From assembly GCF_041549525.1 (NCBI RefSeq), contig NZ_CP157456.1, positions 3,534,001 to 3,598,000 of the forward strand: a stretch of 64,000 nucleotides of DNA, read 5' to 3'. The stretch comes from Paenarthrobacter aurescens (GTDB lineage Bacteria > Actinomycetota > Actinomycetes > Actinomycetales > Micrococcaceae). Both the position numbers and the translations under genes were made by a program. The notes under the pieces were generated by a model, which was not told where the DNA came from, did not search any database, and worked only from the letters and a program-made list of their open reading frames with translations. Shown here one piece after another: positions 35,000-43,077 of this stretch; position 1 is the first letter of the stretch, and each line of letters opens with the position of its first letter.

Positions 35000-36672
35000 A
35001 AGTGCCCTCTCGTGGCTTGGGTGGTTTGTCCGGGTTGGCCTGGCCATAGCGGCGAGTTCACGGCCGCATCCCAAAGCCATTCCCCCAGGCTCAGCTCGTG
35101 TTGGCTTGTCACTTCGGCGCGGCCGGAGGTGGACAGGTTCATCCCTGACTCCAACTCGCTGGGGTAGGCAACAACCGGCAAGGTATTGCCGGGCAGGTTG
35201 ATGGGGGCGATGGTATCCAGCGGGGCCATGGAGTTCGACGGCGGCGCGTCGTCAATGGTGGCCCGGCCCAGGTTTTCGTGAATGATCATTCCCTGCGATT
35301 GCAGAGTGACGCGATCACCAGGTGCGAACGCTTTACCGGAAGCCTGCAAAGGTGCCACCACACGTAATTCGCCGTTTGCATAGGTGTATCCAGCTACGGT
35401 CACCGGCTTCACTGGTACCAGCGCAATGAGTGCCCCAGCAGCCACGGCTCCCCCGGTGACGGCGAGGATCCGTCTCCACAGTGGGCTTCCATTCCGCGCT
35501 GCCCTGCGGAAAAAGCGGATGACGCTCCGGGAAGCCATCACCAGCAACAAGCAAAGGACACCAAAAACAACGAGGTGCCCGGCGTAGCCCAGCTGCAAGA
35601 AGATGGGCACCAGCCGTTGGTAGCCGATCACCATGAAAGTAATGCCCGCTAAGAAGCTAGCCAGCCCGAACCACGGCAGAAGACGTTGGCCTGGCAACGC
35701 TCGCCGGGACCCCAGGATGCGTGAGCTGAAGACGTCTGCCAACGCATCGATCGATTTCTTGCGGAGGTGGGGAATGTCCAGTGCCGACATCAAAGCTACA
35801 TAGCCATCCAATTTGATGAACGGAAATAGGTTCAGCACTGCCACGGCGTAGCAAATCATTCCGTAGAGGACAGCTGCATCCTTCACTGACGAGTCCGGAA
35901 GAAACACCTGCACCGTCATGGCAACGCTGCCCAGGGCTACGTGCACCATGGGTCCGGCAAGGGCGACCACCATCCGCTGCTTTGCGGAACTCAATCTCCA
36001 ACCATCGGTAACGTCGCAGAAGAACGCGGGCGACAAGTAGAAGAGCATGATGCCGATCCGCCTCGGGGTACCCCCAAAGCAGGTGAGCGCCATGCCGTGG
36101 CCGAGTTCGTGCAGCAACGTGGACACGAACATCGCCGCCAGCACATACAGGTAGGCCTCCAAGGGAAGCGGTGTTGAGAGCAGACGCCACATACCGGGCC
36201 CCGCCAAGAACACGCCGATGAGTCCGCTGAGAAGAAGAAGAAGCAGGGCGATCACCGACCCGGCAGGACTCATCATGGCCGTTACTCCCGGACGGAACGC
36301 CTCCAACAGCCGCGTCGGGTTGAAAAGGGTGAACTGCACCGTGAAGGGCGGCCGGAACTGGACCCGCCGGGTCTCAGCCGGCCTCGCGCCGTCGTCGAAA
36401 ATTCCTGTGTGCGCCAACTGGCGCACAATCCCTTCCACATCCGCCGGCGTCCAGAGGGGTCCCAGCTGCTGGGCAATCTGGGCCGGTTGCAGGTGGCCGT
36501 CCAGGGCTTTCAGGACATCGGCGACGTCGGAAGAGACGCGTGCTTTCGGCACACCGCTGATGGCAACTATCCACGGCCCGCCGTCCTGCAGCGGCGCGTC
36601 AACGGAAGCGGACGACGCAAGCCGCACCGGCCACTCGATCTCCCTCTGGGCTGTCTTCCCCAACCTGCTCAT
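34996..36672 (-). CDS. mpaP: M50-type intramembrane metalloprotease (daptide MpaP-like)
   Basis: A 558-residue polytopic protein. Residues ~45-105 are a winged-helix/PqqD-like region (VSSDVADVLKALDGHLQPAQIAQQLGPLWT). Many membrane segments follow. The zinc motif HELGH (in LLHELGHGMALTCFGG) and the second motif LNLFPFIKLDGY (LDG Asp ligand) make it an active-site-complete M50 site-2-like protease. The C-terminus has an extracytoplasmic beta-rich domain. The position after methyltransferase and YcaO genes matches the daptide leader-removing membrane protease. Both ends overlap neighbours by four bases. Confidence 0.85.
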   Translation of the reverse strand: MSRLGKTAQREIEWPVRLASSASVDAPLQDGGPWIVAISGVPKARVSSDVADVLKALDGHLQPAQIAQQLGPLWTPADVEGIVRQLAHTGIFDDGARPAETRRVQFRPPFTVQFTLFNPTRLLEAFRPGVTAMMSPAGSVIALLLLLLSGLIGVFLAGPGMWRLLSTPLPLEAYLYVLAAMFVSTLLHELGHGMALTCFGGTPRRIGIMLFYLSPAFFCDVTDGWRLSSAKQRMVVALAGPMVHVALGSVAMTVQVFLPDSSVKDAAVLYGMICYAVAVLNLFPFIKLDGYVALMSALDIPHLRKKSIDALADVFSSRILGSRRALPGQRLLPWFGLASFLAGITFMVIGYQRLVPIFLQLGYAGHLVVFGVLCLLLVMASRSVIRFFRRAARNGSPLWRRILAVTGGAVAAGALIALVPVKPVTVAGYTYANGELRVVAPLQASGKAFAPGDRVTLQSQGMIIHENLGRATIDDAPPSNSMAPLDTIAPINLPGNTLPVVAYPSELESGMNLSTSGRAEVTSQHELSLGEWLWDAAVNSPLWPGQPGQTTQATRGHL

Positions 36673-37919
36673 ATCAAGGGGTGGGGGGTTGAAGGGCAGC
36701 CAGGCGTGACGAACAGTTCCTTGGTTTCATCCATGGTCAGCGGGACGGCCCCGGGGCAGATGGCCTTGCCGGCCACCCATCCCAGCTCCTGAATGGCCGG
36801 TGGAAGCCTGTGGGTGAGGCTGACCCAGTGAGAGCCGATGTTTCGCTGCGCCAAGTACTGCACCAGACTTTTCACCTCGGGCGCGGGGTTGCTCGCAGGG
36901 AAGCCGGACGGTTTGAAGGATCCAACCCACTGCCGCAACTCTGCGACCGCCGCTGCGGTTGTCCAGAAATCGGCGCGGGAGTCGTCGTCGATCACTGGCG
37001 TGTCCCTCACCGGGAAGGCTTGCCTGACAGACTCCGTGCAGGAGGAGGCGGCCCCGGCGGATTGTGCGCGGCTGAGGAAGAGCTCCCGGATTTGCAGTCC
37101 TTCCTGAAGCGCTCCTCTAAGGGCAGTGACCGGATCCGAGGCAGCCTTAAGTCCCACAGCGCCAAATTCCGTGCGTCCCGTGCTTTCAGTAATGATGCAC
37201 ACTGCGGTCAGCAGCGGACTCCCGTCGCCGTCCGGAATGAAGGCCAGGGTGGGCTCCACAGCTGCGGCCCGGGCAGCGACGAGGAGCAGGCTGAGTCCCC
37301 GGGCTTCCGGGCCCTGCCGCACTGCAACGGGCATGCTTTCGGCATCGAACTTCTCAAGTGGAATCCGCTGGCGCCATGCTCTCAGAAAGGCGTCCCTTTC
37401 CATGACTTCCGCAACGCCGGCAGCTTGCGCGAATTCTTCCGAGGGTCCGGACGCTGCACCGTTGGGTGATGGGTCAAAGTAGCCATCCCAGGAGTTCAGC
37501 TGGCTGTGTCCGGGGGTGTAGTCCACAAGAGGGGCGGGCACCAGTGTGGGCTCTCCAGTCAGCAAATCAGTGGCTCGGTACCAAGGAAGATCGCAGGCGA
37601 GCGCGGATGCGTGACCCAGTCCGGCGCCTGCAAAGTCGATGCGGGTGTTCAGGCCTCTATCCCGGGAGAGCAGGTGTTCTGAGTCCGACGGCACGGGAAC
37701 CAACGCGAATCGTTCCACCGCTTCGCCCGCCCCTCTGGTCAGCGATGCCCGCTTAGTGATGTCAAAGGCTCCAACGGCCGAGCCGATCCGAGTACCCGGT
37801 GCACTGTTGGCTAGTCGTCCTACGGTTCGCCACAGCCCCACCTCATTGGGCACGTAAATAGAGGCTTCGGACACCAGCCCCAGTGAAGGCTGCAGCGTTC
37901 GTACGGCGTCAACGCTCAT
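36669..37919 (-). CDS. YcaO-domain protein in the RiPP operon
   Basis: A 416-residue YcaO-fold protein from ATG 37919 (overlapping the methyltransferase stop by ATGA). The ATP/Mg-binding helices are visible: TRGAGEAVERFA, then EEFAQAAGVAEVMERDAFLRAW and VTALRGALQEGLQIRELF. YcaO enzymes activate a peptide amide with ATP, making azolines, thioamides or amidines. The C-terminus is proline-rich (CPSTPHPLI), resembling the PxPxP tail of azoline-forming members, though spaced as PxxPxP. No TfuA, ThiF-like or dehydrogenase partner is nearby. Whether YcaO is standard in daptide clusters I cannot confirm, so the modification is unknown. Confidence 0.82.
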   Translation of the reverse strand: MSVDAVRTLQPSLGLVSEASIYVPNEVGLWRTVGRLANSAPGTRIGSAVGAFDITKRASLTRGAGEAVERFALVPVPSDSEHLLSRDRGLNTRIDFAGAGLGHASALACDLPWYRATDLLTGEPTLVPAPLVDYTPGHSQLNSWDGYFDPSPNGAASGPSEEFAQAAGVAEVMERDAFLRAWRQRIPLEKFDAESMPVAVRQGPEARGLSLLLVAARAAAVEPTLAFIPDGDGSPLLTAVCIITESTGRTEFGAVGLKAASDPVTALRGALQEGLQIRELFLSRAQSAGAASSCTESVRQAFPVRDTPVIDDDSRADFWTTAAAVAELRQWVGSFKPSGFPASNPAPEVKSLVQYLAQRNIGSHWVSLTHRLPPAIQELGWVAGKAICPGAVPLTMDETKELFVTPGCPSTPHPLI

Positions 37920-38734
37920 TTGCCGCACACCCATAGCTCCACATCGTCCAAACCAGGGCTCGGTGAGGCTATTCTTACGGGCCTGCGTTCCAGGATGGTC
38001 AGCCCTTCGGCAGTGATTTCTTCCTCCAGGAGGCTGTTGCTCAGAAAGGCGACATCGCTGGCATAGGCAGAAGACCTGTAGGTCCCGTCTACGCCGAAGC
38101 TGACATGGATCATGGTGACGTGACGCGCTCCGTTGGCGGGATCACGGCCTTCGGCAGTAATCAGGAAAGAGTCTTCACCCAGAGCTGAGACTGTACAACG
38201 CCCGTCATTGCTGGCGGGGGCCTGATGGTTGTCCGCGTTAAGAACCGTCAGCAGGAACTTTCCGTCCGGTGTAAGGCATTCGCGCACCCTGCGGAACAGA
38301 TCCCAGCGGCCCGCCGGGTCAAGGAGAGTGATGGAACTGGCGCCGAGAACCACGCAACCGAAGCGGCCGTCCACATCAAAGCGGGACATGTCCGCCTCCA
38401 GCAATTCAAGCTGCACGCCGCGGGGGTTGAAGGCTTTGGTGGCGGCATTCTCCTTGAGCATTGCCAGCATTTCCGGCGACGAATCCACGGCGGTCAATGG
38501 ACGGCCCAGGGCAAGGAGCGGACGCGTGATCCGCCCCGAACCTGATGCGAGTTCCAGGATGGGCCCCGAGGTTTTGCGCGCAGCAGCCAGGATTTCGGGA
38601 AGCTCAGTGAGATCGTTGGCGGTGATCTGGTCATAGAGGCGCGATCCGGAAACACTGTAAAGATCCTCGGGCGGATCCATGTGTCCAAGGATCCGCAAAA
38701 TGGCGTCGACGGTCTCATCTGGTGCGGTGCTCAT
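37916..38734 (-). CDS. mpaM: SAM-dependent methyltransferase (daptide MpaM-like)
   Basis: A 272-residue class I methyltransferase with the SAM motif LELASGSGRITRP, an acidic strand end (AVDSSPEMLAMLKE) and LLEADMSRFDVDG. In daptide pathways this family dimethylates the new C-terminal amine. The ATG has an upstream GGAGG ribosome site. A stem-loop (38772-38813) separates it from the precursor genes. Confidence 0.83.
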   Translation of the reverse strand: MSTAPDETVDAILRILGHMDPPEDLYSVSGSRLYDQITANDLTELPEILAAARKTSGPILELASGSGRITRPLLALGRPLTAVDSSPEMLAMLKENAATKAFNPRGVQLELLEADMSRFDVDGRFGCVVLGASSITLLDPAGRWDLFRRVRECLTPDGKFLLTVLNADNHQAPASNDGRCTVSALGEDSFLITAEGRDPANGARHVTMIHVSFGVDGTYRSSAYASDVAFLSNSLLEEEITAEGLTILERRPVRIASPSPGLDDVELWVCGK

Positions 38735-38771
38735 CAGCTCGTGTCCTCCGGGAGTTGGTGTTGTGGTGTGG

Positions 38772-38813
38772 GTTCACGCGGGTGGCGGCCAACATGGCAC
38801 CACCCGCGTGAAC
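38772..38813 (-). promoter_or_regulatory. Stem-loop between the precursor genes and the methyltransferase gene
   Basis: A perfect 14-bp inverted repeat (38772-38785 with 38800-38813, 14-nt loop) begins five bases after the stop of the last precursor. It has no U-tract, so it is likely a partial terminator or RNA-processing hairpin that leaves the precursor mRNA in excess. Confidence 0.7.
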
Positions 38814-38817
38814 TGGC

Positions 38818-38955
38818 TTAGGTGGCGGCGAGGCCGACGACGACGCCGGCAATGATGATGACGTCACCAACGCGGATGTACCACGGTGTATCGTCCGGGG
38901 TGTCGAGGTTCTCCAGCTCTTCGATGGTCAGCTGAAGGTTCGGGGTTGCGATCAT
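38818..38955 (-). CDS. mpaA: Daptide-type precursor peptide 3
   Basis: A 45-residue peptide from ATG 38955 (strong GGAGG site). The leader contains the shared block IEELENLDTPD at residues 11-21. The C-terminal half is hydrophobic (IRVGDVIIIAGVVVGLAA) and ends in Thr. The two precursor genes upstream share the same features. C-terminal Thr is the residue converted to the dimethylated diamine in daptides. The core is a helix-like stretch rich in Val/Ile/Gly, as in amphipathic membrane-active peptides. Confidence 0.88.
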   Translation of the reverse strand: MIATPNLQLTIEELENLDTPDDTPWYIRVGDVIIIAGVVVGLAAT

Positions 38956-39002
38956 GACTTCCTCCTTTCTTGCTTCTCAGGACGCGGGCGGAGCTCAGGG
39001 TT

Positions 39003-39128
39003 TTAGGTGATGCTGACGGCTATGACGCCGATTGCGACTCCCTGGGTCACCCCGATGAACCAGTTGTTGAAGTCCGGGGTATCCATCGACTCGATTTCCT
39101 GGATGGAGATATTGAGCTGATTTTGCAT
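39003..39128 (-). CDS. mpaA: Daptide-type precursor peptide 2
   Basis: A 41-residue peptide from ATG 39128 with a GGGGAGG ribosome site. The leader block IQEIESMDTPD is at residues 9-19. The core runs from about residue 20, with FIGVTQGVAIGVIAVSI followed by the terminal Thr. The sequence differs from the other two in the core but keeps the hydrophobic pattern and C-terminal Thr. Confidence 0.88.
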   Translation of the reverse strand: MQNQLNISIQEIESMDTPDFNNWFIGVTQGVAIGVIAVSIT

Positions 39129-39177
39129 TCGTTTACACCTCCCCTCGGTGCAAGGTTTTCCCTGGTGGGCGCCGCGA

Positions 39178-39318
39178 TCAGGTGATGGCCACCGCGATGC
39201 CCACCAATGCCAGTCCTGCCGTAATGCCCTTAATCCGTTCGTCCCAATCGTCCGGAACGTCCATGGCCTCCAGCTCCTGGATGTTGAGGTCCAAGGCCTT
39301 GAGTGCTGTGCTGTTCAT
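39178..39318 (-). CDS. mpaA: Daptide-type precursor peptide 1
   Basis: A 46-residue peptide from ATG 39318, whose ATG overlaps the dehydrogenase stop by ATGA and has a GAGGAGG site inside the upstream gene. The leader block IQELEAMDVPD is at residues 13-23. The core ends GLALVGIAVAIT with the same C-terminal Thr. It is the first of the three tandem precursor genes. Confidence 0.88.
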   Translation of the reverse strand: MNSTALKALDLNIQELEAMDVPDDWDERIKGITAGLALVGIAVAIT

Positions 39319-40538
39319 GTATTCACCTCCTCTCTCTTGCCCGCTCGTAGATCGCCCGTGGGGCCTGACAAGGCGTGGCGTCCTCTTGCCGCAGCCATGA
39401 GGACGTGGTGGATCTGCGCGGCGTCAATGCCGCGCAGCATCGGAAGCGCTCCGCCCCAGCTGCGGAGGGCGGCTTGCGTGGTTAGAACCACCGTTTCTTC
39501 GCTGATGGCTTCGAGCCCGGAGATACCCCAGCTCCGCATCAGCCCGTTGATGCCGCGAGCCGGTTCAGGATCCAGGTTCGGCAACGTCTCGATCACCACA
39601 GACCAGAGTTGTTGGAGGCGCTGTGGATCTCCCCACGCTGCCGCGCCTAGGCCAATCTCTTCCCAGATGGGACCGATCACGGAGGCTGTCGCCGTCATCT
39701 TTCTGACACCTGTGGCGTAGGCGAGCTCGTTCGCGAGGTACCAGTGCCTGGCTCCGTAGGGATTGCGTCCCATGAGGGCCCATCCCGTGTGCGTCTCCAT
39801 GCTGAGCCGCGCCGCGTTCAGCCGGAGTTCGGGCGAATCGTGGATTGTCAGTTGCTCTCCCAACCGGACTATCCGTTGGATAAGGACGTGGCCGTCGTCG
39901 TCAAAGATGCTCTGCCGGCTGCCCACCATGGTCCCGGCCACCCTCAAAAGAGCTTCGAGCAGGCCTTCAAGAACCAGGTGCCGGGGCAGGGTGGCGAGGT
40001 GCCCGGCGTCGAGCATGGCAACATCCCCTGCCAGGTTGCGGGAGGCTATCAGGCGGCGTCCGACGGCGGTGTCCAGGCACGCTACCGCGCTGACTTCGGC
40101 GCCGGTCCCCACAGTGGACGGCATGAGAATGGTTTTGGGTCGCTCTTTGGGGTTGGTGACGGGCGGCAACACCAACAGGCCTGAGCGTTTCGCGTGGCGT
40201 TCCGCAAATATGGTCAGAGCAGGGTCGGCCGTGAAGAGCGCAGCGAGCTTTACCGCGTCCAGGACTGAGCCGCCGCCTAGTCCCACCATGGTCTGAAGAC
40301 CGTTTTCGCGGATGAAGCCCCCTACGTTCCGCAGCGTCTCCACCGTCACTGGTGCCGCGGTCAACTCCAACACGGCTGATCCTTTGAGGTCACAGGCCAA
40401 GAGTCGATCGCGGTGAACGGCAAGGCCGGCGTCCACTACCAAACCCGTCCTGCCGCGGGTGAGGCCACCCACGTACTTGGGTGCCATCCCGTCGTCGGAA
40501 ATGATGCAGCGGGTCCTCAGCCCGTGGTCCGTAATCAT
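39315..40538 (-). CDS. mpaC: Iron-ADH-fold dehydrogenase (daptide MpaC-like) with degenerate metal site
   Basis: A 407-residue protein of the type III (iron-containing) alcohol dehydrogenase fold. The NAD motif GGGSVLDAVKLAA and the STVGTGAEVSAVA block are intact. The metal-ligand region, usually an Asp-x3-His motif (DALTHAIE-like), reads VLEGLLEALLRVAG. The later HG pair also appears to be absent (GVRKMTATAS). It thus looks to have lost most of the iron ligands by eye. In daptides this family works on the C-terminal Thr-derived group. The start overlaps the aminotransferase stop by ATGA. Confidence 0.82.
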   Translation of the reverse strand: MITDHGLRTRCIISDDGMAPKYVGGLTRGRTGLVVDAGLAVHRDRLLACDLKGSAVLELTAAPVTVETLRNVGGFIRENGLQTMVGLGGGSVLDAVKLAALFTADPALTIFAERHAKRSGLLVLPPVTNPKERPKTILMPSTVGTGAEVSAVACLDTAVGRRLIASRNLAGDVAMLDAGHLATLPRHLVLEGLLEALLRVAGTMVGSRQSIFDDDGHVLIQRIVRLGEQLTIHDSPELRLNAARLSMETHTGWALMGRNPYGARHWYLANELAYATGVRKMTATASVIGPIWEEIGLGAAAWGDPQRLQQLWSVVIETLPNLDPEPARGINGLMRSWGISGLEAISEETVVLTTQAALRSWGGALPMLRGIDAAQIHHVLMAAARGRHALSGPTGDLRAGKREEVNT

Positions 40539-41809
40539 TCGAAGACTCCGTCGCTTTCGGCCCTGCGCAGGCCGGTTTCCATTGCGGTGTGGAGTTCCAC
40601 AAAGTTCTCCTCGGTGTAGGTCAGCGCGGGCAACAATTGGATGCGCCCGGGCCCCGGTTGAACGATTGCGCCGGCTTGATGGATGCTCCACACCACGGCC
40701 AGGACGTCCTCGGAAGAGAGCGGCATGCCGTTTCTGGAGTGGAGCTTGAGGCCACGCATGCAGCCGCGACCAGTGGAGTTGCCAACTCCCGGGATGCGTT
40801 GAAGATCCTCAATGAGCCTGTTGAGTCGCTCTGCAACCCGCCTGCTGAGGGTGTGGTGGTCCAGCCGTTTCATCTCAGCGATGGTGCTGAGTATTGCCGC
40901 GCACGTTGCCGGGGTTCCAGCCTGGGTTTCCCCGTGGATGAAGATCGACTCAGTGGAGTCAAAGCGTTGAGTTACCCGTTGGGCTATCAGGAGGGCTGCG
41001 CATGCGCTGGTGCCGTTGGTCAGACCCTTGGACGTGACAATGATGTCCGGCTGTTGGGGCCATTCATCCGAGGCGAACCAACCGCTCACCCGCCCGAAGC
41101 CTGTAGCAACCTCGTCCGCTACCAGCAGGAAACCGTGGTGGTCCCGGTGCTTGATGACCTCGTCGATGAAAGCATTCGGCACCGATTCCGCGCCTGAACC
41201 CAGAACAGGTTCCACAATGACCGCAGCTACCCTGTGGCCTTCCCTTTGCATGAGCCGAGTCAGTTCCGCGGCGTAATCGTCAAACCTGACGTGGCGGATG
41301 TTCCGCCGGTCCACGCCGTACAACCCCTGCCCCAGTTCGTCACCGCTCAGGGCCTGACTGCCATAGGTCAGGCCGTGATAACTGCCGCGCAATCCCACCA
41401 CGAGCTTCCGCTCCGGTTGCCCGTTCAGCACGGCGTAGTGGCGGGCGAGCTTCATGGCTGCGTCATTGGCCGCTCCGCCGGAAGTGGAGAACAGCACACG
41501 CTGGAAGGTGTGTGCCGGCAGGCTCAGCAGGGCTCGTGAAGCCTCCAAGGCTTTCCGATGGGACGTGCGGAACAACGGAAGATAGGACGCGGTGTGGAGT
41601 TCCGTGGCGGTGGCCTCGGCTATCTGCCGGTTCCCGTAGCCAAGGTTGGTATTCCATAGCCCGCTCTTTGCGCAGATCCTTTGCCGGCCGTCCTCAAAGG
41701 TGACGTGGACGCCGTCGGCGGTGACAGCCGTGTAGCTCGAGTCATCAAAGCCATGCTGAGTGACCAGCGGTACCCAAAGTGGCCGGTCCATGTTTGGAGT
41801 CGCGGTCAT
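40535..41809 (-). CDS. mpaD: Class III aminotransferase (daptide MpaD-like)
   Basis: A 424-residue PLP enzyme. The class III fold is shown by the GGAANDAAMKLARHY block, VVGLRGSYHGLTYGSQALSG, the Asp of LLVADEVATGFGR, and the Schiff-base Lys in VTSKGLTNG. In daptide pathways it transaminates the C-terminal ketone of the modified Thr to the amine that is then dimethylated. It overlaps the preceding gene as TGATG. Confidence 0.88.
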   Translation of the reverse strand: MTATPNMDRPLWVPLVTQHGFDDSSYTAVTADGVHVTFEDGRQRICAKSGLWNTNLGYGNRQIAEATATELHTASYLPLFRTSHRKALEASRALLSLPAHTFQRVLFSTSGGAANDAAMKLARHYAVLNGQPERKLVVGLRGSYHGLTYGSQALSGDELGQGLYGVDRRNIRHVRFDDYAAELTRLMQREGHRVAAVIVEPVLGSGAESVPNAFIDEVIKHRDHHGFLLVADEVATGFGRVSGWFASDEWPQQPDIIVTSKGLTNGTSACAALLIAQRVTQRFDSTESIFIHGETQAGTPATCAAILSTIAEMKRLDHHTLSRRVAERLNRLIEDLQRIPGVGNSTGRGCMRGLKLHSRNGMPLSSEDVLAVVWSIHQAGAIVQPGPGRIQLLPALTYTEENFVELHTAMETGLRRAESDGVFE

Positions 41810-42831
41810 CAGCGTGCACCCAAGAGAGGGATGCCGAGCTGCTCAAACTGCGTGACCACTGCTCTGGCGGCCCCTTCAGCCACAGCAGCTGAAACCTTGA
41901 GGGCTGGTGCCACCACCCTCGCGGCCGCCTTGATGTCCCTCATATTGGAGACGGCCTCAATGATGGCCGCAGCGTCCGCACCGATTTTGAAGAGCCTGCC
42001 TGTTCGAGTGTCCAGCAGATTGTGCTCTGCTGCCGTCTTGAGGATGAAAGGGGCGTTTGCTGGTGCCAGGCCATCGCTGGGATTGGCTCCGTAAAGGCTG
42101 ATCCCGAATCCCACCAAGCTCGTGTTGGCCCTGTCTTCACGCGGTATGAACTTCCACGCGTCCAAAGCTGCAAGGTACCGCGGGATCCAGGGCTTGGCGG
42201 CGAGGGAGTCCTGGGTGTCCCAGGGGTAGTGCACAGCGGCGACGGCGGACTCCGGCCTCAAGGAAGCGGCCCGGACTCTGAGGTCAGCCAGCGAATCACT
42301 GACCGTACCGATTGTGGTTCCGTAGGGTCCTGTCCGGACCGCGCCATCCTGGGTGATGTGCAGCCGCGTCAGGAGCAGATTGTCCCTCGCCACCCCGCTC
42401 AAGAGTGCACGCTCCGCCAGGACTGCGTTGACTTCGGTGAGTTGCTGGACAAAGTGCCCAGAGAGCATGGCTTCCTCTGCGTCATCGAAAAACGCCTGCC
42501 AGTCCTCCTCGGTGGTGACGCGGACTACCGTGACGCCCACGAGGTTCACAAAAGGGATGGCCACATAATCCTGGATTTCCAAGCTGAGCGAGCCGTCCAC
42601 CAGAAGCTCTTCCCCCGCGATATCGAAGGATCCGGATACCGCAACAATGCCGTCGTCGGCCTTGTCCCCGTTCAGAACCAGAACCGTGGAACCCTCTCCC
42701 GCGAGCGTCTTCGCATAGCCGGCGTGCACGGGATTCTCAACGAAAATGACATGGCCCGGTATCCGTCCAGGTACCCCCGTGATCCATTGATCCACAGCGG
42801 CGCCAATGCTCTGTTGCTGACTCAGCTTCAA
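41809..42831 (-). CDS. mpaB: Daptide-type RiPP recognition protein (MpaB-like)
   Basis: About 340 residues. There is no membrane segment or familiar enzyme motif. The pattern VPGRIPGHVIFVENPVHAGYAKTL, then a strand-rich region (AVSGSFDIAGEELLVDGSLSL) and IYLE-like SLYGANPSDGLAPANAPFILKT, is what I recall for the protein annotated as daptide RiPP recognition protein. It is the first gene of the operon. TTG 42831 is used; a GTG at 42933 is the alternative start and would add 34 residues. The role is binding the leader peptides for the modifying enzymes. Confidence 0.7.
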   Translation of the reverse strand: MKLSQQQSIGAAVDQWITGVPGRIPGHVIFVENPVHAGYAKTLAGEGSTVLVLNGDKADDGIVAVSGSFDIAGEELLVDGSLSLEIQDYVAIPFVNLVGVTVVRVTTEEDWQAFFDDAEEAMLSGHFVQQLTEVNAVLAERALLSGVARDNLLLTRLHITQDGAVRTGPYGTTIGTVSDSLADLRVRAASLRPESAVAAVHYPWDTQDSLAAKPWIPRYLAALDAWKFIPREDRANTSLVGFGISLYGANPSDGLAPANAPFILKTAAEHNLLDTRTGRLFKIGADAAAIIEAVSNMRDIKAAARVVAPALKVSAAVAEGAARAVVTQFEQLGIPLLGAR

Positions 42832-42951
42832 TTCCCCAACCCCAATGATTGTCCGAGTGCTTCGGCAGTGATCCCGGCAGTTGAACCGGGGCTGCGTTCT
42901 GAGAAGGACACTATGGGCGGGCTGATGTGCCACAGGGTGGAAAGGTGGAAC

Positions 42952-42988
42952 TAGGTGGTGATTTGGCTCAATTTAGGGGTGATTTGGG
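42952..42988 (-). promoter_or_regulatory. Direct repeats in the RiPP operon promoter region
   Basis: The 10-base element GGTGATTTGG occurs at 42957-42966 and again at 42978-42987, exactly 21 bp (two helical turns) apart, with a longer shared TAGG start. A TATACC-like box lies near 42990 on the minus strand. This arrangement suggests sites for a regulator that binds as a tandem dimer upstream of the operon. Confidence 0.55.
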
Positions 42989-43077
42989 TATACCTAGTGG
43001 GTGGTTGGAGGCGGACTAGGTGCTGGCTCTCCGCCTTCTTTTCCGGCGCACGCACCAAGCGCCCAGTAGCATGCCAT

